Shown here piece by piece: positions 7,296-22,550 of a DNA stretch of 64,000 nt; position 1 is the first letter of the stretch, and every line of letters begins with the position of its first letter. The stretch is from Acidobacteriota bacterium. GTDB lineage: Bacteria > Acidobacteriota > Terriglobia > Bryobacterales > UBA6623. The notes under the pieces are model-generated. The model was not told the DNA's origin, ran no database searches, and was given only the letters and a program-made list of their open reading frames with translations. The position numbers were made by a program, and so were the translations under genes. The DNA lies in assembly GCA_016125275.1 (NCBI GenBank), contig WGMB01000016.1:1-64000 (forward strand), in the 5' to 3' direction.

Positions 7296-8858
7296 GTGCT
7301 CGCTTTGGCGATTCGGTACCTGAACGGCTTCGTCGCCGCGGCGCGTCCCGATGATCGCGACCGGCCCGAATGGCCGCCGCATCCAGCGCGAGTGTTCATG
7401 GCCCTGGCGGCGGCGCATTTTGAGTCCGGGGGCAACCTGGAAGAGCGGGAAGCGCTGCTTTGGCTAGAGGGCTTGGAGGCAGGCGAGACGCCGTTCGCGC
7501 CCGCCATCGTAGCTTCGGGCTGCTCGGAGCGCGCCGTCATGACGCACTACGTACCAGTCAATGACAGCTCCGGCCCGTCGAAGGCTCTTCTCCAGACCGC
7601 CCCTGTGGCGCGCGACCGCCAACCCCGCACGTTCGCTCGGGCGTGGCTCGAAGAGGACACGGTCTACCTAGTCTGGCGCGCCGCCGAGCCCCCGGAACCC
7701 GTGCGGAGGGGGCTCAATGCGCTCTGCGCCAAAGTAACACGCATCGGCCATTCTTCCTCCCTGGTGCAGATGTGGCTGGCCGACGCAGCCGAAGTCGGGC
7801 CGCCCACCTGGGAACCGGTGGAAGACCGCGTGGAGATCAGCCTGCGCATCGCCCCGCCCGGAACGCTGGCGTACCTCGAACAACGATTCGGAGCAGCAGG
7901 CGTCGATCGCTATTCGGCGTTGACTGTGGCAGAAAGCGACGAGCCCAGCCCCAAGCAGCGACGAGCAGCCAGGGAGGCGCTGAAGGCAGAGTTTCCCTTG
8001 GGAGCCCCGACTCCGTTGCGGCCCGACCTCTCCGTCTACCAGGGCTATGCCCGCCCAGGCGACGCAGATGTCGCCGTCGCCCGCGGCTCGGTTTTCTCGC
8101 CGCACCTGGCCGTGCTGCGTCTGCATCCCCGACAAAGCCGCTATCGAGCTCTGGATCTATCGGCAACCCTCCAACTGACTCAGCGTTGGCGCGACTCTGC
8201 GCTCAGCTTCAGCAACGATCTGTCAGCCGAAGCGCGCAGCGTCCTGTCCGGGCACGACCAGTCGGGAGATCCGCTCCGCGCTCCGCATCTGGCCCTCGCT
8301 CCACTCGCGTTCGTCGGCCGGGAGCACGCCGATGGCCACCTGTTGGGTGTAGGCGTCGCCCTGCCCGAGGACCTGGACACGGCGACCCGCCGTCAGGTGA
8401 TGCAGGCCTTCGGCCGCGTAGCCGAGCTGAAGCTAGGGCCGTTGGGCGTATGGCAAGTCGAAGCGCTCCACGACTCGTTTCCACCGATCAATCTGCACGC
8501 GCCAACCTGGACAGCCTATCCCGCCGGAGCGACGCAATGGGCGACCGTCACGCCGATTGCGTTCGACAGACACCCCAAGGCGGCAAACCGGGCCGAGCTC
8601 CTCGTCGAAGTGAGCGCGATGGTTCGCCGCGCCTGTGAGCGCATTGAGCTACCGGAGCCTCGCGAAGTGATTCTTACTCCGGTATCTCCGCACCTGGGAG
8701 CGCCGGCTGCGCACGAGTTTCCCAGAATGCGTCGCAAGGACGGCAGCCTGAGGCGGCATACGCACGCCATTCTGGTTTTCGACGAACCGGTGCGAGGCCC
8801 GCTGTTGTTGGGCGCGGGCCGCTATCGTGGGTACGGGTTCTGCCGGCCCCTGGACTAA
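7296..8858 (+). CDS. csb2: type I-G Cas5-Cas6 fusion (Csb2, GSU0054 family)
   Basis: The 520-residue product matches the Csb2 family, thought to combine the Cas5 role (capping the 5' handle of the crRNA) with the Cas6 role (cutting the repeat transcript). The N-terminus LAIRYLNGFVAAARPDD with PPHPARVFMALAAAHFE is typical, and the C-terminus holds the Gly-rich RAMP loop LLGAGRYRGYGFCRP. The array repeat has a stable hairpin, a suitable substrate for such an endonuclease. The start is a GTG 2 nt after the csb1 stop; the stop is 22 nt before the cas3 ATG. I cannot assign the catalytic His with confidence from sequence alone. Confidence 0.9.
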   Translation: MLALAIRYLNGFVAAARPDDRDRPEWPPHPARVFMALAAAHFESGGNLEEREALLWLEGLEAGETPFAPAIVASGCSERAVMTHYVPVNDSSGPSKALLQTAPVARDRQPRTFARAWLEEDTVYLVWRAAEPPEPVRRGLNALCAKVTRIGHSSSLVQMWLADAAEVGPPTWEPVEDRVEISLRIAPPGTLAYLEQRFGAAGVDRYSALTVAESDEPSPKQRRAAREALKAEFPLGAPTPLRPDLSVYQGYARPGDADVAVARGSVFSPHLAVLRLHPRQSRYRALDLSATLQLTQRWRDSALSFSNDLSAEARSVLSGHDQSGDPLRAPHLALAPLAFVGREHADGHLLGVGVALPEDLDTATRRQVMQAFGRVAELKLGPLGVWQVEALHDSFPPINLHAPTWTAYPAGATQWATVTPIAFDRHPKAANRAELLVEVSAMVRRACERIELPEPREVILTPVSPHLGAPAAHEFPRMRRKDGSLRRHTHAILVFDEPVRGPLLLGAGRYRGYGFCRPLD

Positions 8859-8880
8859 GCAAGGCGATCAGGGGCGGACG

Positions 8881-13268
<4,388 letters not shown>

Positions 13269-13282
13269 AGGAGGATTCCGCC

Positions 13283-15055
13283 ATGGGCGCCCAGCCGTTG
13301 GAGATCGACGACAGTCCGCGCCGCGAGCTGCCCGACTACCTCTCGGCGCGCAAGATCAACGAGTTCGTCTATTGCCCCCGGCTGTTCTACTTCGAGCAGG
13401 TCGAGGGCGTCTTCGTGCACAACGAGCACACCGTCGAAGGCGCCGTGCAACACAAGCGCGTCGATCAGGAAGACGGCTCCGCGCCCAAGCCCGAAGCCAT
13501 CGACGAGGAGCCTATCGTCGTCCGCTCCATCATGCTCTCTTCCGAAGAGCATCGCGTGATCGCCAAGCTCGACCTGGCGGAGTTCGCGCAAGGTCACGCC
13601 ACGCCCGTCGACTACAAGCACGGCCGCCCACAGGCGACGGACGAAGGACCGACGGCTTGGCCCGCTGACCGCGCCCAGATGACCGTCCAGGCGCTGGTTT
13701 TGCGAGCAAACGGCTACCGCTGCGAAGAGGGCGTCGTTTTCTACCAGAAGACCCGCCAGCGGGTTCGAATCGTCTTTGACGCCGCCGCCATCGCGGAGGC
13801 CGAGCAAGCCATTGCCGACGCTTGGGCGACGGCGGCCGCCAGCCAGATCCCGCCGCCGCTCGTCGACTCCCCCAAGTGCCCAGGCTGCTCGCTGGTCGGG
13901 ATCTGCCTGCCGGACGAGACGCGACGGGCGCAAGCGGAGGAAGCGCCTGCCATGCAGCAGCTCGGTCTGTTCGAACGAGCGATTCCGCGCAAGCCGCCCG
14001 TCCGCGAGACCCGTCTGTTGGTTGCGCCGCGCGCCGATCTGCGCCCGCTCTATGTCAATACCCACGGGCTCTCGGTCGGCAAGTCCGGCGGTGTGCTGCG
14101 GATCAAGGATCGCGAAAAGAAGACCGTCCAGGACGTACGGATCAACGAGATCTGCCAGGTCAACCTGATGGGCAACGTCCAGATCAGCACGCAAGCCGTC
14201 CAGGAGCTGTGCCAGAGCGAGAAACCGATCTGCTACTTCTCGCAAGGCGGCTGGTTCTACGGCGTCGCCACGGGGCTCAACACCAAGAATGTCTTCCTGC
14301 GGCGGGCGCAGTTCCGGCTGGCCGAACAGCCTTGGTTCTGTCGCCGTCTGGCCGGGAAGCTCGTCGCCGGCAAGATCCGCAACCAACGCACGATGCTGTT
14401 GCGCAACCACATCGAGCCGCCACGGACCGAGCTGCGCGAGCTCAAACAGCTCATCGAGCGCGCCGAAACGGCGGCGTCACTCGAAGAGCTGCTGGGGATC
14501 GAGGGCCGAGCGGCGCGGGTGTACTTCGGCCTGTTCGCCGGCATGCTCAAGCGCGATGACGATTGGGACGGGGAGACGCCCTTGCGTTTCGATTTTCAGA
14601 AGCGCAACCGGAGGCCGCCGCGCGATCCCGTCAACGCGCTGCTTTCGCTGGCCTACAGCCTGTTGGCGAAGGATCTGACAGTGGCCTGCTATGCGGTGGG
14701 CTTCGACCCGATGATGGGCTTTTATCACCAGCCGCGGCACGGCAGGCCGGCGCTGGCGTTGGACCTCATGGAGCCGCTGCGGCCGTTGATCGCGGATTCG
14801 GCGGTGCTGAGCGCCGTGAACACCCGCATGGTGACGGAGAGGGACTTCGTCACGGCGGGAGAGGCGACGTCGTTGACCGCGGCGGGTCGGAAGGGCTTCT
14901 TTCGGGCTTACGAGCTGCGGATGGATACGCTGGTGACGCACCCGCTGTTCGACTATCGGGTCAGCTATCGACGGCTGCTCGAGATCCAGGCGCGGTTGCT
15001 GGCGAAGACTCTGGAAGGCGAGCTGGGGGAGTATCCGGTATTCGTGACGCGGTAG
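13283..15055 (+). CDS. cas4-cas1: Cas4-Cas1 fusion, CRISPR spacer acquisition integrase
   Basis: The 590-residue protein joins a Cas4 exonuclease-like domain (about 1-225) to a full Cas1 (about 245-590), a fusion characteristic of type I-G. The Cas4 part has the four iron-sulfur cysteines C31, C199, C202 and C208 and RecB-nuclease residues D97 and D110-x-K112. The Cas1 part has the metal-binding set E407 (GIEGRA), H482 (GFYHQP) and D494/E497 (DLMEP), all intact. Cas4 trims prespacers and helps select PAM-adjacent DNA; Cas1 inserts them at the leader end. AAGGAGG lies 10 nt before the ATG. The gene ends 183 bp before the first repeat, so acquisition genes and leader are adjacent. Everything needed for adaptation appears functional. 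Confidence 0.96.
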   Translation: MGAQPLEIDDSPRRELPDYLSARKINEFVYCPRLFYFEQVEGVFVHNEHTVEGAVQHKRVDQEDGSAPKPEAIDEEPIVVRSIMLSSEEHRVIAKLDLAEFAQGHATPVDYKHGRPQATDEGPTAWPADRAQMTVQALVLRANGYRCEEGVVFYQKTRQRVRIVFDAAAIAEAEQAIADAWATAAASQIPPPLVDSPKCPGCSLVGICLPDETRRAQAEEAPAMQQLGLFERAIPRKPPVRETRLLVAPRADLRPLYVNTHGLSVGKSGGVLRIKDREKKTVQDVRINEICQVNLMGNVQISTQAVQELCQSEKPICYFSQGGWFYGVATGLNTKNVFLRRAQFRLAEQPWFCRRLAGKLVAGKIRNQRTMLLRNHIEPPRTELRELKQLIERAETAASLEELLGIEGRAARVYFGLFAGMLKRDDDWDGETPLRFDFQKRNRRPPRDPVNALLSLAYSLLAKDLTVACYAVGFDPMMGFYHQPRHGRPALALDLMEPLRPLIADSAVLSAVNTRMVTERDFVTAGEATSLTAAGRKGFFRAYELRMDTLVTHPLFDYRVSYRRLLEIQARLLAKTLEGELGEYPVFVTR

Positions 15056-15238
15056 GGGTCGCGAGCGGCGAGGCGATGGCGAAATCCCGGGGACCGCTCG
15101 CAAGCGGTCAAATCGCTTAGAATCATGGAGTTCGCGAAGGGCTTGGCGGCGACGGAGCCTGCGAAAGAGCGGTACGAGCCGAGGCGCTCGCAAACCGGCC
15201 CGCAGATCCTTGAAAATAGAAGAGTTCGATTGACAGCT
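15056..15238 (+). promoter_or_regulatory. CRISPR leader
   Basis: This 183-bp non-coding stretch lies between cas4-cas1 and the first repeat. Its last 30 bp, including TTGAAAATAGAAGAG, are AT-richer than the surroundings, as usual for leaders. Two facts place the leader here. The degenerate repeat is at the opposite end of the array, and the ATTGAAGC end of the repeat, which becomes the crRNA 5' handle in type I systems, reads left to right. The exact promoter is not evident; TTGAAA and TTGACA hexamers occur close to the first repeat. Confidence 0.6.
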
Positions 15239-18200
15239 ACTTCCCCGGCTGAGAAGCCGGGGCCCCATTGAAGCACCGAGGCCTGCGCCGCTTCCGCCGT
15301 TCCAGGCTTCACTTCCCCGGCTGAGAAGCCGGGGCCCCATTGAAGCTTACGCTTCTCGGAGTTCCCACGGGGCCAGAGCCTAACTTCCCCGGCTGAGAAG
15401 CCGGGGCCCCATTGAAGCACGGCGATCCTGTCAAGAGTGATCGAATTGGATCGCACTTCCCCGGCTGAGAAGCCGGGGCCCCATTGAAGCTAGATTTCTT
15501 ATGGATTGTGAGCGTACTCGCTCTAAACTTCCCCGGCTGAGAAGCCGGGGCCCCATTGAAGCCCAGTTCTCTCCCAGCACTTCGTCCATAGTTGGCAACT
15601 TCCCCGGCTGAGAAGCCGGGGCCCCATTGAAGCTGCGTCAATTCGACCCCGCACAGCACGCAGTTCGTCTACTTCCCCGGCTGAGAAGCCGGGGCCCCAT
15701 TGAAGCCCAGGCGACCCTTGCGAATGACGCCGAGGCGGTCGACTTCCCCGGCTGAGAAGCCGGGGCCCCATTGAAGCCGTTGCTTGTATGCCACCTTTCC
15801 GTTTCTCCTTGTACTTCCCCGGCTGAGAAGCCGGGGCCCCATTGAAGCTTCTCTCCCGGCGGAGCGGGCTTCGGAACTGCTCAACTTCCCCGGCTGAGAA
15901 GCCGGGGCCCCATTGAAGCCACCAGCCAATCCTCAGTAATCACGTCGCCTTCCAACACTTCCCCGGCTGAGAAGCCGGGGCCCCATTGAAGCCTTAGAAC
16001 CCGGAGATTGAGCACGATTGGTTGGGCACTTCCCCGGCTGAGAAGCCGGGGCCCCATTGAAGCCATTTGTACCTCGTGAATGCGATTCGATTGCTGTCAC
16101 TTCCCCGGCTGAGAAGCCGGGGCCCCATTGAAGCCCTCACCCGCGGGCTCAAGGTCGCGCAGGTCCTGGAGACTTCCCCGGCTGAGAAGCCGGGGCCCCA
16201 TTGAAGCCTGCTGCTGGCGCAGATTTTCCGGGGCGGCGTCACCACTTCCCCGGCTGAGAAGCCGGGGCCCCATTGAAGCCACGCCAGGCCGTAGTCCTGA
16301 TACGGGCCGGTCGAAGACTTCCCCGGCTGAGAAGCCGGGGCCCCATTGAAGCCCGAGAGCCTGATACATCTCTCGGAAACTCTCCTCAACTTCCCCGGCT
16401 GAGAAGCCGGGGCCCCATTGAAGCGTTCTCCTCGGCGCTGTCGTCTTGCTGCGCCTTCACACTTCCCCGGCTGAGAAGCCGGGGCCCCATTGAAGCAAGC
16501 ACATCTGGCTGCTGATCCTGGAGTTTCGCTCGACTTCCCCGGCTGAGAAGCCGGGGCCCCATTGAAGCGCCCGCCCTATGGATGTTCCGAAGGTCCCTAC
16601 TTCACTTCCCCGGCTGAGAAGCCGGGGCCCCATTGAAGCGGTGAACAGGCGACAGGCCTGCTCATCATCGGCCTCACTTCCCCGGCTGAGAAGCCGGGGC
16701 CCCATTGAAGCAGCGTTTTCGGGATCTGCGCCTGATGCTCCAATATCACTTCCCCGGCTGAGAAGCCGGGGCCCCATTGAAGCACGCTCTCCGGCCGCGG
16801 CGGCTGCCAATACACCTGCACTTCCCCGGCTGAGAAGCCGGGGCCCCATTGAAGCGCGTGGCAGAACGCCGCGGTGATGCGCTACTTCCCACTTCCCCGG
16901 CTGAGAAGCCGGGGCCCCATTGAAGCTCGGCCCGCGCGAAGCTGGTGAGCCCGTCCATGACCACTTCCCCGGCTGAGAAGCCGGGGCCCCATTGAAGCAA
17001 TTGCAACCGGCCGCTCGCGACTGAGGTTATCAGCACTTCCCCGGCTGAGAAGCCGGGGCCCCATTGAAGCGCCTCCAGTGTCGCCGCGATCTTGCTCTGT
17101 CGATCCGCACTTCCCCGGCTGAGAAGCCGGGGCCCCATTGAAGCCGGGCTCTCCCGTTCCCTCTTGCGGGCTCTCCCGTTACTTCCCCGGCTGAGAAGCC
17201 GGGGCCCCATTGAAGCAGGGCGATCAAGTAGTCGAGCCGCATTTCCTTGGGCTACTTCCCCGGCTGAGAAGCCGGGGCCCCATTGAAGCGATAGCGCCGG
17301 TTTGCGACCAGCGTTGCGCGACTTGACTTCCCCGGCTGAGAAGCCGGGGCCCCATTGAAGCGACGACCTCGCCGGCATCGCCGAGATTGCCGGTCAGACT
17401 TCCCCGGCTGAGAAGCCGGGGCCCCATTGAAGCGAGTTCGGAGATCGCTGGTCGGCGACGAATGATGGACTTCCCCGGCTGAGAAGCCGGGGCCCCATTG
17501 AAGCGGGGTTTCGAGGGTAGCGATGCACTCGCCAAGGCCGACTTCCCCGGCTGAGAAGCCGGGGCCCCATTGAAGCACGCCGAGGTCGGTGAGCCCTTCG
17601 ATCGCGGCCTTACTTCCCCGGCTGAGAAGCCGGGGCCCCATTGAAGCGCCAGGGCCTGGCACCCGTCGCCCCAGCTCGCCGCACTTCCCCGGCTGAGAAG
17701 CCGGGGCCCCATTGAAGCGTGCCCTGCACCCCGTCCACCGTGTCGGCGTCGATACTTCCCCGGCTGAGAAGCCGGGGCCCCATTGAAGCAGCGCTCATAG
17801 GCGGCCAGGTACGGCCGCAGCGCCGGCACTTCCCCGGCTGAGAAGCCGGGGCCCCATTGAAGCAGGTTTCCGGCCGTTTTGTTGAACTCTTCAACCGAGA
17901 CTTCCCCGGCTGAGAAGCCGGGGCCCCATTGAAGCCGGCAAGCCGCCGTCCCGCGTTGCCGCCGAAAGGATCATCACTTCCCCGGCTGAGAAGCCGGGGC
18001 CCCATTGAAGCGCCCCGAATGGTGAAGTGGTCGAACTTCCGCCCTCGACACTTCCCCGGCTGAGAAGCCGGGGCCCCATTGAAGCGATTCGCACTATGAA
18101 ATCGAGGTTACCGTCCGAATCGGCTAACTTCCCCGGCTGAGAAGCCGGGGCCCCATTGAAGCTTGTCGAGCCCCTTGATGACCTCCTGGGTTCTCTTACT

Positions 18201-20526
18201 TCCCCGGCTGAGAAGCCGGGGCCCCATTGAAGCCAGTCCTTGCGAAGTCTCGACCGTATCAGGATCGCCACTTCCCCGGCTGAGAAGCCGGGGCCCCATT
18301 GAAGCCGAATCCCGAAGAACTCCGCGAACCGGTTCGCCCGCTCACTTCCCCGGCTGAGAAGCCGGGGCCCCATTGAAGCACCACACAGCGCGTGCTGCAC
18401 GCAAGGAACGTGTGCACTTCCCCGGCTGAGAAGCCGGGGCCCCATTGAAGCCCGACGAAGGCCCGCACGTGGTCCGCATCGGCGGGACTTCCCCGGCTGA
18501 GAAGCCGGGGCCCCATTGAAGCCGGCCTGCCCGATCGCCGAGTTCGGCTCCTGCATCACTTCCCCGGCTGAGAAGCCGGGGCCCCATTGAAGCCCCTCGG
18601 TTTCGGCGTCGATGTCAAATACGAGCTGACTTCCCCGGCTGAGAAGCCGGGGCCCCATTGAAGCCTGTCGATCAAGCCCATCCCCCCACGTGCTCTACTA
18701 CTTCCCCGGCTGAGAAGCCGGGGCCCCATTGAAGCCCGAGTGTTTTCGATGTTTTCGATGGAATGAATGTACTTCCCCGGCTGAGAAGCCGGGGCCCCAT
18801 CGAAGCGATCCGAATGAGCGGCTCTTCGTCGCAATCCCGCCACTTCCCCGGCTGAGAAGCCGGGGCCCCATTGAAGCCACACAGGCGCTGAACCTGTGGT
18901 TTTGAAGCCATGACTTCCCCGGCTGAGAAGCCGGGGCCCCATTGAAGCAAAGCCACAGTCATCCATGCCCCAAATACTCACGCGACTTCCCCGGCTGAGA
19001 AGCCGGGGCCCCATTGAAGCAACGGCTTCCTGCGTCTCGTCGGCGGCCTGCTCGACACTTCCCCGGCTGAGAAGCCGGGGCCCCATTGAAGCCGACCGCC
19101 GGTCCAAGATCAAGTCGGCGCTGGCGGACACTTCCCCGGCTGAGAAGCCGGGGCCCCATTGAAGCACGGCGGATGAGTCGTCCGCCAATGTCGGGGCGTC
19201 ACTTCCCCGGCTGAGAAGCCGGGGCCCCATTGAAGCCACCTAAATCTTGAAGGAATTGATCGTAAAGTGCGCACTTCCCCGGCTGAGAAGCCGGGGCCCC
19301 ATTGAAGCATGGTTTTCGCCGGCTATTCGTTTGCTCATGAGGCAACTTCCCCGGCTGAGAAGCCGGGGCCCCATTGAAGCTCCTGCGACATCATCGGCGT
19401 CGAGGTCGTGGCGGAACTTCCCCGGCTGAGAAGCCGGGGCCCCATTGAAGCATGAATTTTGGCGGCCGGTATTCGCGGAGCACCACAACTTCCCCGGCTG
19501 AGAAGCCGGGGCCCCATTGAAGCGCCTCGGCCCAGAGCAAGGCGTCGAAGCAGTCGACACTTCCCCGGCTGAGAAGCCGGGGCCCCATTGAAGCAGCGAA
19601 CGTGTGGAGCGCATCGAGGGAGCCACCTGACTTCCCCGGCTGAGAAGCCGGGGCCCCATTGAAGCCGGTATGTCCACAGTGCGCGGAGCGATCCGGACCG
19701 CACTTCCCCGGCTGAGAAGCCGGGGCCCCATTGAAGCTAGATGACCCGATCGAAGCTGAGATCAAGCGCCTCACTTCCCCGGCTGAGAAGCCGGGGCCCC
19801 ATTGAAGCGCTTAGATTCGTGCCGCCAAGCTCGGCAGACTTACCCACTTCCCCGGCTGAGAAGCCGGGGCCCCATTGAAGCTTGCCGATGGCCGCCGCCA
19901 GCGCCAGTCCGAACACACTTCCCCGGCTGAGAAGCCGGGGCCCCATTGAAGCGTCGCCGGCGAAGAGACTCGACGCGCTCAACTTGCACTTCCCCGGCTG
20001 AGAAGCCGGGGCCCCATTGAAGCGGGCTTGCCGAGGGTCATGCCGGCCACCGAAGCCGTACTTCCCCGGCTGAGAAGCCGGGGCCCCATTGAAGCTTCGA
20101 GCTCGCGGACCTCGTTGCGGGTCATGAGGCCACTTCCCCGGCTGAGAAGCCGGGGCCCCATTGAAGCGCGCTGGATTCTCTGCATGCAACCGTGGATGAA
20201 GCCACTTCCCCGGCTGAGAAGCCGGGGCCCCATTGAAGCGAGGTCCATGAGGTCAAAGGCTACTGGGAGGACGACACTTCCCCGGCTGAGAAGCCGGGGC
20301 CCCATTGAAGCGCTCCCGACGGGAAGATGCTGCCGTCCGGCAATTCACTTCCCCGGCTGAGAAGCCGGGGCCCCATTGAAGCGCGGTCGTCGAGTTCCCG
20401 GTGGACGTCACGCTGGTCACTTCCCCGGCTGAGAAGCCGGGGCCCCATTGAAGCCATAGCCCTCGCCGGTCACGGGGTCTTGCTGGCGCCACTTCCCCGG
20501 CTGAGAAGCCGGGGCCCCATTCGAGA
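15239..20526 (+). CRISPR. type I-G CRISPR array, 74 repeats and 73 spacers
   Basis: A 36-nt repeat recurs every 71-77 bp without interruption. It consists of ACTT, stem arm CCCCGGCT, tetraloop GAGA, stem arm AGCCGGGG and tail CCCCATTGAAGC, giving a perfect 8-bp hairpin followed by the 8-nt handle ATTGAAGC. Spacers are 35-41 nt, mostly 35-37; the longest ones cluster around 17.9-18.1 kb. All repeats appear identical except number 50 (18771-18806), where T31 is C, and the last (20491-20526), whose final six bases read TCGAGA. The decayed last repeat marks the trailer end, so the newest spacers are near 15.3 kb. Short frames with repeated SRGS- or AGEV-type peptides inside are array translations, not genes. 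Confidence 0.99.
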
Positions 20527-21234
20527 TCACTCGCTGAAGAACCCGGCGGCACCGCATTGCCGACGTCCCCAATTAGAGGGCCGGGCACTTGAGGATGTCG
20601 ACCAGGGTCCTTCGCGAGGCGGCCCATCTACCTTGGGTGCTGAGCTCGGCTCCAACGTTCAAGACCACTGCTCGCAGTCCCGGACGCTGTCCGTATGTTG
20701 TCCGCATTGAGGTTCTGCAAGGCTCCGTCTAGCTCCGCCCGAACTGCCTCAACCACCTTGTTTTCAACGTCGCTCCTTGGGGCTCTTGGTCTTGGGGCGA
20801 CTCATAATCCGTTGGTCACGACGGCCGTATGGGGCAAGGGAGGAGCAAGTTGGATTGGGAGCGACGGCCGGCTATGAGCGGTTTCGTTCTCAGTATCGAC
20901 GCCTCTCAGCGGCGGGAACAACGGGAGTAGTTTGCCCTCGAAGCACGCAACCCACGTCCTACGGACCCGCCCTCACAACCGTGGCCAAGGGAGTAGAAGT
21001 GGTCTACAGGGTACAGCCGCCGGCTTTTGGAGGCCGCAACGTGGCATCTCTTCTTTCTGCCGCATCGTTCAGCTAGCCACATCGACCCGCGCCCCTACAA
21101 TCCGACTCTAGGCTGCGGTGCGGAGGCTGCGGAACCGTCTGCAGCCTCCTTGGACTCGCGCGGTCACCCCAATGGCTGATAGACTCTCCGGCGTCCAACC
21201 AGACGAGCCGTCTCGAAACAGGAGATGGAGACGT
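20527..21234. other. non-coding stretch between array and integrase, with a possible gene remnant
   Basis: No complete gene is visible in these 700 bp. On the minus strand a 42-codon frame (20756-20628) starting at GTG reads like real coding sequence (VVEAVRAELDGALQNLNAD), but it has no ribosome site or recognisable family. In another frame ATGAGTCGCCCC precedes it, so it may be the 3' piece of a frameshifted gene. The rest has no hairpin, repeat or promoter that I can support. Confidence 0.35.
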
Positions 21235-22362
21235 ATGGCTCGTCGAAGGCGGGGTCAGTTCCCCGTACCGCAACAAGAGAATGGCCAGTGGAAGATTCGC
21301 TACTACACCGACCAAGCGCAGCCTGACGGATCAGTGCGCCGGGTGCGCAAGACGAAATGCCTCGGTTCGACCGAGGCGCTCACCTTCCGCGAAGCCCGGA
21401 AGGAAACGCAACGCTTCCTGGAAGCAATCAATGATGTCGCTCCAGGTATTGAACACGCCGAGAGGACAATGAATGACCTGATTCAGAAGTGGAGGACCGC
21501 GGTCAAGCCCAACCTCAGGCCGTCCACACAGAGTAACTACGAATGGGCATACGCGCGCTGCGCCAACGATTTCGGGACAGGTCCGCTTGCCGATATCGAG
21601 AAGGCCGACGTGCAGGTGTTCCTGACAAACGCTTCCCGGCGGCTCGCACCGGAGTCTGTCAGGGACTTACGCGCCCGATTGCGCGGACTGCTCGCTCTCG
21701 CTGAAGAGTGGGGCTGGTTGGCGCCGGGCTCCAATCCCGCCGCGGGCAGGTTTCGACTTCCTGCGCGCGAACCCGTCAGGGACCGGCGCGTGCCAACGCC
21801 GGACCAGTTCAGAACCTTGGTGAACGCTCTCGACAATCCCTACAAGGCGATCGTGGCGTTGGCAGGTCTGAGCGGACTTCGTCGGGGAGAGCTGGCGGCG
21901 CTGCGCTGGAACGATCTCGACAGGAACTCGGTCCGCGTAGACGAAGCGGTCTACCGCGGCAAGCTTGGCGCTCCGAAAACGCGCAAGTCCCGTCGGATCG
22001 TAAGCGTCCCGGCAAAGGCGATCGAGTTGCTCACCGAATGGAGAGCGCGGTGTCGATTCACTGCGCCGACTGACTTCATCTTCTCCATCCAAACCAACAG
22101 CCCCATCGATCTCAACTCGGCGCTGGAACGTATCGTGAAGCCAGCGGCTGGGCGGCTGGGTTTGCCGCGCTTCTCTTGGCACGACTTCCGCCACGGGTAC
22201 ACAACCTGGGGCCGGGGGGCCGGCGTGGAGGCGGAGGTGATGCGCGACCAGGTCGGACACACGTCCGTCCTGATGACACAGGACGTCTATAGCCACCTGA
22301 CTGACCGAGGCGAGGCCGCCGATAAGATCGGGCGCTTCGTCTGGCCGGAATCCGACCTATAG
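21235..22362 (+). CDS. tyrosine integrase next to tRNA-Ala
   Basis: The 375-residue product is a canonical tyrosine recombinase. It has an N-terminal Arm-binding region (KIRYYTDQAQPDGSVRRVRKTKCLG), a core-binding SAM-like domain (about 78-165) and a catalytic domain with R216 in GLSGLRRGEL, K248, H316-x2-R319 in HDFRHGYTT, H342 in GHTS and nucleophile Y352 in DVYSHL. All box residues are intact, so it is probably active. I start at the ATG preceded by AGGAGATGGAG; a GTG at 21118 would add 39 residues rich in Arg. The gene ends 68 bp from the 3' end of tRNA-Ala, the usual position for an integrase that inserts into a tRNA 3' end. It is therefore the likely mobiliser of the DNA to its left, which may include the CRISPR locus. 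Confidence 0.93.
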   Translation: MARRRRGQFPVPQQENGQWKIRYYTDQAQPDGSVRRVRKTKCLGSTEALTFREARKETQRFLEAINDVAPGIEHAERTMNDLIQKWRTAVKPNLRPSTQSNYEWAYARCANDFGTGPLADIEKADVQVFLTNASRRLAPESVRDLRARLRGLLALAEEWGWLAPGSNPAAGRFRLPAREPVRDRRVPTPDQFRTLVNALDNPYKAIVALAGLSGLRRGELAALRWNDLDRNSVRVDEAVYRGKLGAPKTRKSRRIVSVPAKAIELLTEWRARCRFTAPTDFIFSIQTNSPIDLNSALERIVKPAAGRLGLPRFSWHDFRHGYTTWGRGAGVEAEVMRDQVGHTSVLMTQDVYSHLTDRGEAADKIGRFVWPESDL

Positions 22363-22430
22363 GAACTACGAATGGAACCCTAAACGGAACCCCTGGGGGA
22401 GGACGGGATCCGCTAACTGATTGAAAGGAT

Positions 22431-22506
22431 TGGTGGACCTGGTGGGATTCGAACCCACGACCTCTTCCATGCCATGGAAGCGCGCTCCCAACTGCGCCAC
22501 AGGCCC
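22431..22506 (-). tRNA. tRNA-Ala (anticodon GGC)
   Basis: The minus strand folds as a standard tRNA. Acceptor GGGCCTG pairs with CAGGTCC (one G-U pair), with discriminator A and an encoded CCA. The D arm is GCGCAGTTGGGAGCGC, the anticodon arm CTTCC/GGAAG closes the loop ATGGCAT, and the T arm GTGGG/CCCAC has loop TTCGAAT. The 3' end faces the integrase, making it the probable attachment site of an integrated element. Confidence 0.96.
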
Positions 22507-22550
22507 CCGCGTGTCGAACGACTCTTCGTAGAATACCACGGATTTTCCCG

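Noticed and set aside
16881-16890. Extra ACTTCCC just before repeat 24
   Set aside because: It is the end of the spacer (GCTACTTCCC) and not a truncated repeat; the spacing to neighbours is normal when it is ignored.
15239-20526. Many minus- and plus-strand frames with repeated peptides such as MGPRLLSRGS or LPRLRSRGPIEA
   Set aside because: They are translations of the 36-nt CRISPR repeat in different frames; spacing follows the array, not codons of a gene.
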